59,509 nucleotides of DNA from Deltaproteobacteria bacterium (GTDB taxonomy: Bacteria; Myxococcota_A; Polyangia; Fen-1088). The stretch covers positions 1-59,509 of the forward strand of contig JAFGPX010000180.1 of assembly GCA_016935975.1 (NCBI GenBank), written 5' to 3'. Position 1 is the stretch's first letter; each line of letters begins with the position of its first letter. The translations under genes were made by a program, and so were the position numbers. This document shows positions 41,215 through 50,407 of the stretch, piece after piece. The notes beneath the pieces were generated by a model, which did not search any database, had not been told where the DNA came from, and saw only the letters and a list, made by a program, of their open reading frames with translations.

Positions 41215-41379
41215 ATGCTCAAGAGTCTCAAGCGGCTGTTCAAGGACGAGGAAGCCCCGACCGCGGTGGAGTACGGTCTCATGGTGGCCGCTATTGCGGC
41301 AGTGATCATCACTGTCGTGTTCCTGCTTGGGGGTAAGGTGAACAACACCTTCCAGAACGTAGCAGACTCTCTGAAGTAG
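41215..41379 (+). CDS. flp: Flp-type prepilin 2 (Tad pilus), 54 aa
   Basis: A short gene with GGAGG about 7 bases before its ATG. The translation starts MLKSLKRLFKDEEA, then PTAVEYGLMVAAIAAVIITV, and ends NVADSLK. The PTAVEY core is identical to that of the Flp at 38270, but the residue before the cut is Ala instead of Gly. Given its strong ribosome-binding site and place at the head of the tad operon it is probably the major pilin. tadV begins 22 bp downstream. Confidence 0.93.
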   Translation: MLKSLKRLFKDEEAPTAVEYGLMVAAIAAVIITVVFLLGGKVNNTFQNVADSLK

Positions 41380-41401
41380 GCTCACCCGGCGCGGAGGCGG
41401 G

Positions 41402-41920
41402 ATGCTCGTTGCGGGCATGACCAAGGGCCTCCTCGTTGTGCTTCTGGTTACGGCGGCGCTCTGGGACATCCGTAGAAGACGGATACCCAATGCCCTCAGC
41501 GCCGCCGTGTTCCTAGCTGGGCTCGTGGGTGCGGTCTTGTCCGCGGGGTGGCTTTCCGCCCTGTCGGGCCTTGCGGCGTCCGTGCTGACCGTGGCCATTT
41601 TCTGGATCCCTTGGCGCAAGGGCATGGTCGGCGGTGGCGATGTCAAGCTGGCGGGCGCGGCGGCCGCATGCGTGGGGTTGTCGCTGCTTCATGAGTATCT
41701 TCTGGCGATTGCCTTGGCCGGCGCTCTGGTGGCGTTGGTTTGTTTTCTCTTGTCGAAGAGGTCTGCCCGGCAGGAAATGGTGACGAACCTCAAGATGGTC
41801 ACCGTGGGCGTGCTGCCGCGGCCCCCGCTGCGCGGCGGGGGAGGGCGCGTGTCGGTCCCCTACGGGGTAGCGTGTGCGGCGGCTGCCTTGCTGATCGCGT
41901 TTGTCAGGAAAGGATGGTAG
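41402..41920 (+). CDS. tadV: Prepilin peptidase TadV/CpaA
   Basis: A 172-residue aspartyl membrane protease of the short CpaA/TadV type, without the methyltransferase part of PilD. Catalytic Asp22 is in WDIRRRRIPN and Asp80 in the GxGD-like VGGGDVKLAGA. Five to six hydrophobic segments are present. It should mature the two Flp prepilins and the TadE/TadG pseudopilins. It follows flp2 by 22 bp and its stop overlaps the tadE start region by 7 bases. The C-terminal segment with a basic Pro-rich loop (LPRPPLRGGGGR) is less conserved. Confidence 0.93.
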   Translation: MLVAGMTKGLLVVLLVTAALWDIRRRRIPNALSAAVFLAGLVGAVLSAGWLSALSGLAASVLTVAIFWIPWRKGMVGGGDVKLAGAAAACVGLSLLHEYLLAIALAGALVALVCFLLSKRSARQEMVTNLKMVTVGVLPRPPLRGGGGRVSVPYGVACAAAALLIAFVRKGW

Positions 41921-42357
41921 CGTTGCCCATGGGCGAAAAACGGCGAACCCGCAAGACAGACCGGGGGGCCGCGGCCGTCGAGTTCGCGATCGTGCTGCCC
42001 CTCTTCCTCACGCTGGTGCTCGGCACCATCGACTTCGGCTACTTCTTGTACGTGAGCGAAGTCGTGACGAACGCGGCCCGGGAGGGCGCGCGTGCCGGCA
42101 GCGTCGCGGATCCGAACACCGGCGATCCGGTCGGGGATGCGGACGTGGCTGCGAAGAAGTACCTCGAGTACGCCAATCTGAATATCCCGGAAGTGACCGT
42201 GACCCCGCAACTCGGTTCCGTGCAGAGCCCCAATGACTCGATCGGGGTCACGGTGACCTATCCCGCGCGCTCGCTGACGGGTTTTCTGTCGGCGATCTTC
42301 GAGTACGCGTTTCCTGCGGGAACCCGGCAGGTCACGTCGGTGATGCGCTGGCTATGA
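41914..42357 (+). CDS. tadE: TadE-like pseudopilin
   Basis: Start at the ATG at 41914, preceded by AGGAAAGG and overlapping the tadV end; the ATG at 41929 is an alternative. Residues about 17-60 form the TadE domain: DRGAAAVEFAIVLPLFLTLV, then LGTIDFGYFLYVSEVVTNAAREGARAG. TadE-type proteins are processed by TadV and act as minor pilins that initiate assembly. The following 90 residues are a small beta-rich exported domain without cysteines. It is followed 36 bp later by cpaB. Confidence 0.9.
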   Translation: MVALPMGEKRRTRKTDRGAAAVEFAIVLPLFLTLVLGTIDFGYFLYVSEVVTNAAREGARAGSVADPNTGDPVGDADVAAKKYLEYANLNIPEVTVTPQLGSVQSPNDSIGVTVTYPARSLTGFLSAIFEYAFPAGTRQVTSVMRWL

Positions 42358-42393
42358 AGACACGGGCATCGCAAGAAAGGCTTCGCAACGAAC

Positions 42394-43332
42394 ATGGATG
42401 ACCTGAAACTGGGTGGACGCCCGCGGCGCGATGCCGAGACTCGGCGGTTCGGCGCGCGCGCGTTCGTGTTTTGGGTGCTGGCCCTGGCTGCGGGCGGCGC
42501 CGCTGCATACCTGATTCACTCCTACGTCAAGGACAACGTCACGATGGGCGCCCCGGTCGTGACGAAGGTCGCGCTGGCCGCGGTCGACTTGGAGTTGGCC
42601 ACGACCCTGCAACTCGAACACGTTCGCATGGTGGATTGGCCGGAAAGCGTGCCCGCGCCGAATGCCGTGCACAACGCGAACGACGCGGTCGGCCGGGTGC
42701 TGACAGCCAAAGCGGTCAAGGGACAGATTCTGCTCGAAACCATGTTCGCCCCGCGCGACAGCGGCAAGGGCCTGGCGGCGCTCATTCCGCCGACCATGCG
42801 TGCCGTCGCCGTCCGCGTCGACGACGTGGTGGGCGTGGCGGGCTTCATCCACCCCGAGGATCGTGTCGACGTCATCGTCACCATCCGGCCGACCAAGCCG
42901 GACAACGCCGAGCCGACCTCCAAGGTCATCTTGCAGAACGTGGAGGTGCTCACGGTCGGCAAGGAGATCGAGACCAAGGACAACACGCGCAACAAGCCCA
43001 TCCCGGTGACCGTGGCCACCTTGCTGGTCACGCCCGAGAACTCGGAGAAGCTGGCGCTGGCCGCGAACCAGGGCAAGATCCTCTTGACCCTGCGCAGCCG
43101 CGCCGACGACAGGGTGGCCGCGACCAGCGGCGTGGTGCCGAGCATGCTGCTCGCGCCGGAAGGCGGCCGGCCCGCGTTCGCCGAGGGCTACGGCAGCCGC
43201 CGGACCAGGTCGGTTCCGAGCGTGGCCGCGTCCCCCGCCGCCGAGATCAAGCCGCCCGACAAGCAGGTCGTGGAGATCCTGCGCGGCGACCGTTTCGAGC
43301 AGCGCAAGTTCGAGGTCAAGGAGGCGCAATGA
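42394..43332 (+). CDS. cpaB: Tad pilus assembly protein CpaB/RcpC
   Basis: A 312-residue protein with one N-terminal membrane helix (FVFWVLALAAGGAAAYLIHSY) and a periplasmic SAF/RcpC domain. Conserved CpaB/RcpC blocks are seen: VALAAVDLELATTLQLEHVRMVDWP, GRVLTAKAVKGQILLETMF, RAVAVRVDDVVGVAGFIHPEDRVDVIVT and QNVEVLTVG, with a C-terminal ANQGKILLTLRSRADD. RcpC is thought to support the secretin and pilus stability in the periplasm. The stop overlaps the secretin start (ATGA). Confidence 0.92.
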   Translation: MDDLKLGGRPRRDAETRRFGARAFVFWVLALAAGGAAAYLIHSYVKDNVTMGAPVVTKVALAAVDLELATTLQLEHVRMVDWPESVPAPNAVHNANDAVGRVLTAKAVKGQILLETMFAPRDSGKGLAALIPPTMRAVAVRVDDVVGVAGFIHPEDRVDVIVTIRPTKPDNAEPTSKVILQNVEVLTVGKEIETKDNTRNKPIPVTVATLLVTPENSEKLALAANQGKILLTLRSRADDRVAATSGVVPSMLLAPEGGRPAFAEGYGSRRTRSVPSVAASPAAEIKPPDKQVVEILRGDRFEQRKFEVKEAQ

Positions 43333-44819
43333 GCAGGTCCGTCCAGGCGATCGAGTTCACGGCACTGCTGACCCTGGCCATGCTGGTGCCATCGCGGCCC
43401 GGCCAGACGGCTGGTCAGATACAGGACATCGAGCGCATTCGCATCGACCAGCAGATCGGCGCGGCCAAGAGTCTGGGGCTGGAGGTCGGACAGAACCGGC
43501 TGCTGGTCTTGTCGGACGAGATCATCCGCGTGGCCGTGGCCGAGCCGCGGGTGGCGGATCTCAAGGTCATCACGCGCACGCAGCTCCTCTTGACCGCCAA
43601 GGGCATCGGCACCACGGATCTCACCGTTTGGAACAGGAAGGACGAGCCCCTGGTCATCGCACTCGAGGTGACGCGCAATCTGGAGCCGTTCCGGCGTCAG
43701 ATCAAAGAGCTGTTCCCGAACGAAGACATTACGGCGAGCTCGGCCGGCGATTTGGTGGTGCTCTCGGGCGAGGTGTCGGACGTGCGCCTGCCCGAGCGCC
43801 TGGCCGAGCTGGCCAAGCTGCACGCCGACAAGGTGGCCAATCTGGTCCGGGTGCGCGGCGTGCAGCAGGTGCAGCTCGAGGTCAAGTTCGCCGAGGTGTC
43901 GCGCAGCGGGATGCGCGAGATGAGCTTCAATATCTTCCACCAGGATCGCCTGGGGCGCTACGTGACCGGCATGGCGGGCGCATCGACGCTTCCGGGGAAC
44001 TTCGCCGCCATTCCGGGCACCGCCATCGCGGGGGTGCCCAACGTCTACGCCCCTAACCAGCCCAGCACCTTCTCGCTGTTCTTCTCGGGCCTGCCCAAGT
44101 TCCCGTTCTCGGCCATGGTCAGCTTGCTCGAGTCGAACGGCCTGGCCAAGATGCTGGCCGAGCCCACGCTGGTGGCCATGTCGGGTCAGGAAGCCAAGTT
44201 CCTGGCCGGCGGCGAGTTCCCGGTCCCGTATTCGACCGGGCTCGGCGCGGTTTCGGTGCTGTGGAAGAAGTTCGGCATTCTGCTCAACTTCACGCCGACC
44301 GTGGTCGACGAGCAGTCCATCCACCTCAAGATGGCGGCCGAGGTCAGCGACGTGGATCCCGCTCGCGCGGCCGTGATTGGCGGTTTCAGCGTGCCGGGCC
44401 TGACCTCGCGGCAGAGCGAGACCACCGTGCGCTTGGCCGACGGGCAGAGCTTCGCCATCGCGGGCCTTTTGTCCGACCGCGTGCGCTCGCAGATCGACCG
44501 CGTGCCCTTCTTCGGCGACCTGCCGGTGCTGGGCGCGCTGTTCCGTTCGGTGGACTACCGCCGCGACGAATCGGAGCTGCTGGTGGTGGTGACCGCCCGG
44601 CTGGCGCGGCCGCTGGCCCCGCACGAGGTGCCCCCCCTGCCCACGGATCAGGAGATCAACGATCCCGGCGACCTGAACCTGTTCCTGCTGGGGAGCGAGG
44701 GCACGGGCGCGCCGGAGAAGGAAGAAGAACCGCGCCAGGACAAGCAGCAGCCCGAGACGGGCAAGTCCACCGCCAGCCCGCGCCGTGGGCCGGCCGGGGA
44801 GCTGGGATTCATCCGCTAG
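43329..44819 (+). CDS. cpaC: Tad outer-membrane secretin CpaC/RcpA
   Basis: A 496-residue secretin starting at ATG 43329, overlapping the cpaB stop. A signal peptide is followed by an N-terminal pilus-secretin domain (VGQNRLLVLSDEIIRVAVAEP, LLLTAKGIGTTDLTVWN), a BON-like part (DITASSAGDLVVLSGEVSD) and the type II/III secretin domain with VQLEVKFAEVSRS, a glycine/proline gate region, MLAEPTLVAMSGQEAKFLAGGEFPVP and VPFFGDLPVLGALFRS. It forms the multimeric outer-membrane channel for the pilus. The tail is Glu/Gln-rich and acidic. tadZ follows after a 20-bp gap. Confidence 0.95.
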   Translation: MSRSVQAIEFTALLTLAMLVPSRPGQTAGQIQDIERIRIDQQIGAAKSLGLEVGQNRLLVLSDEIIRVAVAEPRVADLKVITRTQLLLTAKGIGTTDLTVWNRKDEPLVIALEVTRNLEPFRRQIKELFPNEDITASSAGDLVVLSGEVSDVRLPERLAELAKLHADKVANLVRVRGVQQVQLEVKFAEVSRSGMREMSFNIFHQDRLGRYVTGMAGASTLPGNFAAIPGTAIAGVPNVYAPNQPSTFSLFFSGLPKFPFSAMVSLLESNGLAKMLAEPTLVAMSGQEAKFLAGGEFPVPYSTGLGAVSVLWKKFGILLNFTPTVVDEQSIHLKMAAEVSDVDPARAAVIGGFSVPGLTSRQSETTVRLADGQSFAIAGLLSDRVRSQIDRVPFFGDLPVLGALFRSVDYRRDESELLVVVTARLARPLAPHEVPPLPTDQEINDPGDLNLFLLGSEGTGAPEKEEEPRQDKQQPETGKSTASPRRGPAGELGFIR

Positions 44820-44839
44820 CCGTCAGGGAGGAGCATTCG

Positions 44840-46018
44840 ATGCAGAAGCCGAAGGTGCTGGTCATCGCCGAGGAAAAGAAGACACAGTCCGCGGTGACCG
44901 GCGCGCTCAAGGATATCGCGATCATCCTGATCTCGGGCGCGGCGCCCGAGGCCTTGGTTGCCGAGTACACGGAGAATTCTCCCAGCGTGGTCATCGTGGC
45001 GGTTTCGTCCGAACCGGCTTTCACGTTCAAGGCCATCGCGGATCTGGTGGCGGCGGGCGCGCTGGTCATCGTGATCGGCCAGACCAAGGATCCCGACCAC
45101 ATTCTCGGGGCCATGCGCGCCGGCGCGCGTGAGTTCTTGCTCGAAACCGATCGGGAGGGCCTGCGCCGGGCCGTGCACGAGCACGCCAAACCCAGCGAGA
45201 CGCGGGGGCCGGGCGGCACCGTGGTCTCGTTCTTCCCGACCCGGGGCGGCGTCGGCTGCACCTCCATCGCCACCAATCTGGGGCACGCCCTGCAGAAGGC
45301 GGGCAGGCGCGTGTGCGTGGTCGATTTCGATCTGCACTTGGGCGACGTGCTGTCGTTCCTCGACCTGCCAGGCACCTACTCCATCACCGACGTGCTGGCC
45401 AACATCGGCCGTCTCGATCGCGACTTGCTCGATGCCTCCATCGCGCGTCACGCCTCGGGGCTGCGCGTCCTTGCGCAAAGTGGAAAGGTCGAAGAAGCCG
45501 ACCACGTGCGTCCCCTGGAGGTGTCGCAGCTACTCGGCTTCTTGCGGCGGCACTACGATCAAGTCTTGGTGGACGGCGTGCGCGGTTTCGACGAGATGTC
45601 GCTGGCGGCGCTGGACGCGAGCCAGAAGATACTCGTGGTGCTGACCCAGGACGTGCCGGCGGTGCGCAACGCCAAACGCTGCCTCGATCTGTTCAGGCGA
45701 CTCGGCTACGGCGACAACAAGGTCAGCCTGCTGGTGAACCGCTTCCAGAAGAACCCCGACATCACGGCGCGGGTCATCGAAGAGACCACCGGGCTGCCGG
45801 TGGCGGCCACGCTCAGCAACGACTACCACGCCGCGATCACGGCCATCAACCGCGGCTTGCCCCTACAGTCGGTCGCGCCGCGCTCGCGTCTGACCAAGGA
45901 CATCGAGCAGCATCTCGTACCCCTGCTGGCCGAGCCGGGCCACGGCGCGGGCAAGGTCGGCTTCTTCCGGAACCTCCTGGCGAGAAAGGCGGACAATGGG
46001 GCTGCGGGAACGACTTGA
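44840..46018 (+). CDS. tadZ: Tad localisation ATPase-like protein TadZ/CpaE
   Basis: The ATG at 44840 has AGGGAGGAG upstream; 392 residues. An N-terminal atypical receiver domain (about 1-118) precedes a MinD/ParA-like fold with [21 protein letters not shown] at 128-148, [13 protein letters not shown], and the [17 protein letters not shown] block. The deviant Walker A reads TRGGVGCTS: the signature lysine is Arg and the P-loop lysine is Cys, so ATP hydrolysis is doubtful. TadZ/CpaE proteins place the pilus machine at the pole and partner with TadA. The 3' end overlaps tadA by 23 bases. Confidence 0.9.
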   Translation: MQKPKVLVIAEEKKTQSAVTGALKDIAIILISGAAPEALVAEYTENSPSVVIVAVSSEPAFTFKAIADLVAAGALVIVIGQTKDPDHILGAMRAGAREFLLETDREGLRRAVHEHAKPSETRGPGGTVVSFFPTRGGVGCTSIATNLGHALQKAGRRVCVVDFDLHLGDVLSFLDLPGTYSITDVLANIGRLDRDLLDASIARHASGLRVLAQSGKVEEADHVRPLEVSQLLGFLRRHYDQVLVDGVRGFDEMSLAALDASQKILVVLTQDVPAVRNAKRCLDLFRRLGYGDNKVSLLVNRFQKNPDITARVIEETTGLPVAATLSNDYHAAITAINRGLPLQSVAPRSRLTKDIEQHLVPLLAEPGHGAGKVGFFRNLLARKADNGAAGTT

Positions 46019-47348
46019 TCGGGGCGGCAAGGCGACCCCGGTCGCCGGCATTCCCATCGCCTACGGCGGCATTTCGCCGGACAGCTACCATCAGCTCAAG
46101 GGCGAGCTGCACCAGCGGCTGATCGACAAGATCGATCTGACCACCATCGAGAACTTGCCGCGCGAACAAATCCGCGACGAGATGCGCGCCATCCTTGGCA
46201 ACATGCTGTCCGGGACCGAGATCCCGCTCAACCGCGCCGAGCGCGAGCAGATGGTCGAGGAGCTGCTCGACGAGATCACCGGGCTGGGGCCGCTCGAACC
46301 CCTGCTGCGCGACCACTCGATCTCGGACATCCTGGTCAACACCTACGACACGGTCTACATCGAGCGCTTCGGCAAGCTGGATCTGACCGGCGTGCGCTTT
46401 CGCGACAACCAGCACCTGCTCCAGATCATCAATCGCATCGTCTCGCACGTCGGCCGCCGCGTGGACGATTCCTCGCCCATGGTGGACGCGCGCCTGTCCG
46501 ACGGCTCGCGCGTCAACGCCATCGTGCCGCCCCTGGCCATCGACGGCCCCATCCTTTCCATCCGGCGGTTCGGCGGTTCGCCCCTGCGTATCAAGGATCT
46601 CGTCCGCATCGGCAGCGTGATGCCCGAGATGGTGGCGTTTCTGGCCTCGTCGGTGCAGGCCAAGGTCAACCTGCTCATCAGCGGCGGCACCGGCACCGGC
46701 AAGACCACCTTCCTGAACGCGCTGTCGGCCTTCATCCCCGAGGGCGAGCGCATCGTGACCATCGAGGACGCGGCCGAGCTGCAGTTGCAGCAGAAGCACG
46801 TGGTCAGGCTCGAAACCCGGCCGGCCAACATCGAGGGCAAGGGCGAGATCGTGGCGCGCGATCTGGTGCGCAACAGCCTGCGCATGCGGCCGGATCGCAT
46901 CATCGTCGGCGAGGTGCGCGCCGCCGAGGTGCTGGACATGCTGCAGGCCATGAACACCGGGCACGAGGGCTCGATGACCACGGTGCACGCCAACAGCCCG
47001 CGCGACGCGCTGTCGCGTCTGGAATCGATGGTGGGCATGAGCGGCGTGACCATGCCCGAGATCCTGGTCCGCCAATCCATCGCGCGCGCCATCAACATCA
47101 TCGTGCAGCTCTCGCGCGCCACCGACGGCCGGCGGCGCGTGGCCAGCATCTGCGAGATCACGGGCATGGAGGGCCCGGTCATCACCATGCACGAGATCTT
47201 CCGTTTCGAGCAGCAAGGCGTGGACGAGGCCGGGCAGACGCAGGGCGAGTTCCGCGCCACGGGCGTGCGGCCTCTGGCCATGGAGCGCATCGCGCGCTAC
47301 GGCATCGATCCGGCCGCGGTGCTGCGCACGATTCTCGCGGGAGAATGA
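45996..47348 (+). CDS. tadA: Tad pilus assembly/secretion ATPase TadA/CpaF
   Basis: A 450-residue type II/IV secretion ATPase of the CpaF class. Walker A is GGTGTGKTT at 230-238, the Asp box lies around [10 protein letters not shown], Walker B is [11 protein letters not shown], and the His box is [12 protein letters not shown]. The N-terminal domain ([22 protein letters not shown]) is typical. It powers both extension and, in studied systems, retraction of Tad pili. It overlaps tadZ and is followed 4 bp later by tadB. Confidence 0.97.
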   Translation: MGLRERLDRGGKATPVAGIPIAYGGISPDSYHQLKGELHQRLIDKIDLTTIENLPREQIRDEMRAILGNMLSGTEIPLNRAEREQMVEELLDEITGLGPLEPLLRDHSISDILVNTYDTVYIERFGKLDLTGVRFRDNQHLLQIINRIVSHVGRRVDDSSPMVDARLSDGSRVNAIVPPLAIDGPILSIRRFGGSPLRIKDLVRIGSVMPEMVAFLASSVQAKVNLLISGGTGTGKTTFLNALSAFIPEGERIVTIEDAAELQLQQKHVVRLETRPANIEGKGEIVARDLVRNSLRMRPDRIIVGEVRAAEVLDMLQAMNTGHEGSMTTVHANSPRDALSRLESMVGMSGVTMPEILVRQSIARAINIIVQLSRATDGRRRVASICEITGMEGPVITMHEIFRFEQQGVDEAGQTQGEFRATGVRPLAMERIARYGIDPAAVLRTILAGE

Positions 47349-47352
47349 GACG

Positions 47353-48312
47353 ATGAGGCAGCTCCTGACCGTGCTGGTGGCGGTTGCGATCGTCGCGTTG
47401 TTGCAGGGGCTGTTCTACACGTTCCGCTTCCTCGGCGAGAAGAAGCGCGAGGAGCTGCGCCGTCGCCTGCGCGCCGAAGAGGGCGTCGAGAGCGCGCAGC
47501 TGAGCCTGCTGCGCCGGGGCCATCTGGCGCGCAGCGCCTGGCTGGCGAGCTTGCTGCGCAACCTGCCCACCGCCGAACGCTTGGAGATGCTCATCCAGCA
47601 GGCGCAGGTCCCCATCACCGTGGCCCAGCTCTTGACCTACTCGACCATGCTCGCCTTCCTCGGGGTGCTGCTCGGCGTTCTGGCCCGCGGGTGGGCGGTC
47701 GCCGTGCTGGGCGGGCTCATGGGCCTAGGCACGCCGCTTTTCATCATCCTCATCAAGCGCGATCAGCGCAGCCGCAAGCTCTCCGAGCAGCTACCCGATG
47801 CGCTCGACATGATGGCGCGCTCGCTACGCGCCGGGCACGCCCTGCCTTCGACCTTCCGTCTGGTTTCGACCGAGATGCCCGATCCCGTGGCCACCGAATT
47901 CGGCCTGGCCTTCGAGGAGCAAAATTTGGGCGCGTCCTTCGAGCGCGCCGTGTTGCAGATGGCGAAGCGCGCGCCCGACAACGGTGACCTGAAGATATTC
48001 GCGGTGTCCGTCGTGATCCAGAAGGAAACCGGCGGCAATCTGGTCGAGGTCATCGAGAAGATCGCGGAAACCATTCGCGCGCGCTATCGCTTCTACGGCA
48101 AGCTGCGCGCGCTGACCGCCGAGGGGCGCCTCTCGGGCATCGTGCTCGCGGCCCTGCCGGTCGTGACGGGTCTGCTCGTGGCCGTGCTCAATCCCGGCTA
48201 CATGCGTCTGCTCGTGGCCACGCGGCTGGGCCAGTTCTTCCTCGTCTATGCCATCGCGACCTGGATCCTCGGCGTGCTGTGGCTGCGACGCATGGCCAGG
48301 GTGGATCTATGA
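47353..48312 (+). CDS. tadB: Tad platform protein TadB
   Basis: A 319-residue inner-membrane protein with a T2SF (GspF-like) domain: QLPDALDMMARSLRAGHALPSTF, then EEQNLGASFERAVLQMAKRAPDNGDLKIFAVSVVIQKETGGNLVEVIEKI. Hydrophobic helices lie at residues about 4-24, in the middle (about 95-135) and at the C-terminus. TadB with TadC forms the rotor-like platform above TadA. The stop overlaps the tadC start by four bases. Confidence 0.95.
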   Translation: MRQLLTVLVAVAIVALLQGLFYTFRFLGEKKREELRRRLRAEEGVESAQLSLLRRGHLARSAWLASLLRNLPTAERLEMLIQQAQVPITVAQLLTYSTMLAFLGVLLGVLARGWAVAVLGGLMGLGTPLFIILIKRDQRSRKLSEQLPDALDMMARSLRAGHALPSTFRLVSTEMPDPVATEFGLAFEEQNLGASFERAVLQMAKRAPDNGDLKIFAVSVVIQKETGGNLVEVIEKIAETIRARYRFYGKLRALTAEGRLSGIVLAALPVVTGLLVAVLNPGYMRLLVATRLGQFFLVYAIATWILGVLWLRRMARVDL

Positions 48313-49280
48313 GGGACGCCTTGCCCGCATGGCTCGCGACGCTTCCCTGGCAACTGGTTGCCGGCGGGACGGCCGCCGTGGTGGCGGTCGTCGCCGCCAT
48401 CTTGGGGCTACGCAAGATGCTCGCGCCGCCCAGCGAGATCGCCATGCGGCTCGAACGGACCGTGGGCCGGGCCGAACCCGCCGAACGGGTGGCGGAGAAG
48501 AACGGAAAGGCCGTGCCGAGCATCCTGCGTCCCCTGGCCTGGATCGTTCGCCCGGGCAAGGCCGAAGAGCTGTCGCGCCTGCGCCGCAAGCTGGTGCACG
48601 CCGGTCTGCGCGGGCCGCGCGCCATGGAGGGTTTCCTCACCGCCAAAGTGCTGCTCGCCGTGCTGCTGACCGTGGCCTTCTACCAAGTCAACGGCCGCTT
48701 GCAGCGCCAGCTCACCTTCCCGCTCGATCTGGCGGTCGCGGTCTGGGTCTGCGCGGCGGGCTTCTTCCTGCCGCACTGGTGGCTGCGCGCCAAGGTGCGG
48801 ACGCGGCAGCTCCTGATCTCCAATGCGCTGCCCGACGCCATGGATCTGACGGTCACCTGCGTCGAGGCGGGCCTGAGCCTGGACGCGGCCATCTCCCGCG
48901 TGTCGCAGGAGATCGGTCTGGCCTCGCCGCTCCTGGGCAGCGAGCTGAACCTGACCTTTCTCGAGATCCAGGCCGGCATCCAGCGGGCGGACGCATTTCG
49001 CCGGCTGGCCGAGCGCACCGGTGTCGACGATCTGCGCTCGCTTTCGGCGACCCTGATCCAGACCGAGATGTTCGGCACCAGCATTGCGCGCGCCCTGCGC
49101 GTGCACAGCGAGGGTATGCGCATCCGGCGCATGCAGAGCGCGGAAGAGAAAGCGGCCATGGTCGGCGTCAAGATGACCTTCCCCCTCGTCCTGTGCATTC
49201 TCCCCTCGCTGGTGGCCGTGGTCGTCGGGCCGGCCATCGTGTCCATCGTGCAGAACATCCTGGGCAAGGGAGGGCAATGA
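48309..49280 (+). CDS. tadC: Tad platform protein TadC
   Basis: Start at ATG 48309, overlapping tadB (ATGA); 323 residues. The T2SF domain is seen as NALPDAMDLTVTCVEAGLSLDAAISRVSQEI, then QRADAFRRLAERTGVDDLRSLSATLIQTEMFGTSIARALRVHSEGMRIRR, and the last helices with MVGVKMTFPLVLCILPSLVAVVVGPA. This LALGVALGL-like second motif and the 'KM-FPLVLCI' end distinguish TadC from TadB. It is the partner platform protein for TadA. The stop overlaps tadD by four bases. Confidence 0.95.
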   Translation: MRDALPAWLATLPWQLVAGGTAAVVAVVAAILGLRKMLAPPSEIAMRLERTVGRAEPAERVAEKNGKAVPSILRPLAWIVRPGKAEELSRLRRKLVHAGLRGPRAMEGFLTAKVLLAVLLTVAFYQVNGRLQRQLTFPLDLAVAVWVCAAGFFLPHWWLRAKVRTRQLLISNALPDAMDLTVTCVEAGLSLDAAISRVSQEIGLASPLLGSELNLTFLEIQAGIQRADAFRRLAERTGVDDLRSLSATLIQTEMFGTSIARALRVHSEGMRIRRMQSAEEKAAMVGVKMTFPLVLCILPSLVAVVVGPAIVSIVQNILGKGGQ

Positions 49281-50080
49281 GGGCCTTTGCCGGCTCTGCG
49301 CTCGTTGCGCTCGTCCTCCTGTCGGGCGGCGCCTGCGCCTCTTCCGCGGCCGACCGCAAGCCCGACACCTTCCAGGCGCGCAAGAGCCTGACGCGCGAGC
49401 TGGTCGCCCGGCAGAGCTTCCGCGAGGCCTTCTTCTACGCCGACGAGATGCACCGCGAGCGGCCCAAGGACGCGGAGGTGTTGATGCTGCGCGGAATCGT
49501 CTACCGCGAGCAGGGCATGAAGGTCGAGGCCGAGACCGACCTGCGCGAGGCGCTGCAGCGCGCCCCCAAGCTGGCCGAGGCGCACGCGGCGCTGGGGGTG
49601 CTGCTCGACGGGACCGGCCGCGGGGCCGAGGCCGGGGAACACCACGAGAAGGCCAACGCCCTCGCTCCCGACAATCCCGCGTATCTCAACAACCTGGGGT
49701 TTTCGCTCTTTCTGCGCGGCAAGCATCGCGAGGCCATCACGTCCTATCATCGGGCCGCCCGTCTCGACCCGACCAATCGGCGCATTCGCACGAACCTGGG
49801 GTTTGCCTATGCGGCGGCCGGCGACTGGCCGCGCGCCGCCCACGAGTTCGACACGGGCAGCGCAAGCAAGGCGCAGGCCAAGAACAACCTGGGATTCGCC
49901 TACGAACGTCGCGGCGACCTAGGCACCGCGTACGGCCTCTACGTCGAGGCGCTGCGTCTCGATCCGAGCTGCGCGCAGGCCCGCGCCAATCTTCTGGCCA
50001 TCGCCGAGAGAATGGGTAAGCCTTTGCCTGAAGACCTGGCTGCCGCCGTTGTGGGCGGCGAAGAAAGGAAGCAACCATGA
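49277..50080 (+). CDS. tadD: TadD-like TPR lipoprotein
   Basis: A 267-residue exported protein: the signal sequence ends LSGGAC, a lipoprotein-like site. Five or more tetratricopeptide units follow (AFFYADEMHRERPKDAEVLM, ALQRAPKLAEAHAALGVLL, ANALAPDNPAYLNNLGFSLF, AARLDPTNRRIRTNLGFAYA, ALRLDPSCAQARANL). TadD is the lipoprotein needed for secretin RcpA stability, a pilotin-like role. Overlaps with tadC and the next gene support one operon. Confidence 0.88.
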   Translation: MRAFAGSALVALVLLSGGACASSAADRKPDTFQARKSLTRELVARQSFREAFFYADEMHRERPKDAEVLMLRGIVYREQGMKVEAETDLREALQRAPKLAEAHAALGVLLDGTGRGAEAGEHHEKANALAPDNPAYLNNLGFSLFLRGKHREAITSYHRAARLDPTNRRIRTNLGFAYAAAGDWPRAAHEFDTGSASKAQAKNNLGFAYERRGDLGTAYGLYVEALRLDPSCAQARANLLAIAERMGKPLPEDLAAAVVGGEERKQP

Positions 50081-50400
50081 AGACCATTGTCGCGGTGTCG
50101 TTTGCGATTCTGCTCGGCGGTTGCGCGTCGCGGACACACCTTACGGCCGGGCATGGCCGCTCGTACCGCGCCGCCATCGAGCGCCAGGCGCAAAACCCCG
50201 AGGCCGGAAAGCAGCCCGTGGCCGCCAAGGGTCTGGACTCGCAGGAGGCCGCGGTCATCGCCCAGAGCTATCGCCAGCACCTCACCCCCAAGGGGCAGGC
50301 GGTCGAGGCGCCGCCGCCCATGCTGCTCGTGGCGCCGTCGGCCCTGAAGGGTCGGCAGGGTGACTACATGCCGGCGGCCTCCGTGCCGCCAGAGAGGTAG
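50077..50400 (+). CDS. Small lipoprotein in the tad operon (107 aa)
   Basis: The ATG overlaps the tadD TGA and follows AGGAAG. The signal peptide ends LLGGC, a perfect lipobox. The mature 92 residues are hydrophilic, with Gln/Ala-rich YRAAIERQAQNPEAGKQPVA and a Pro-rich end. I do not recognise a family; a RcpB- or TadF-like accessory role at the outer membrane is possible because of position between tadD and tadG. Confidence 0.8.
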   Translation: MKTIVAVSFAILLGGCASRTHLTAGHGRSYRAAIERQAQNPEAGKQPVAAKGLDSQEAAVIAQSYRQHLTPKGQAVEAPPPMLLVAPSALKGRQGDYMPAASVPPER

Positions 50401-50407
50401 GTGAGCC

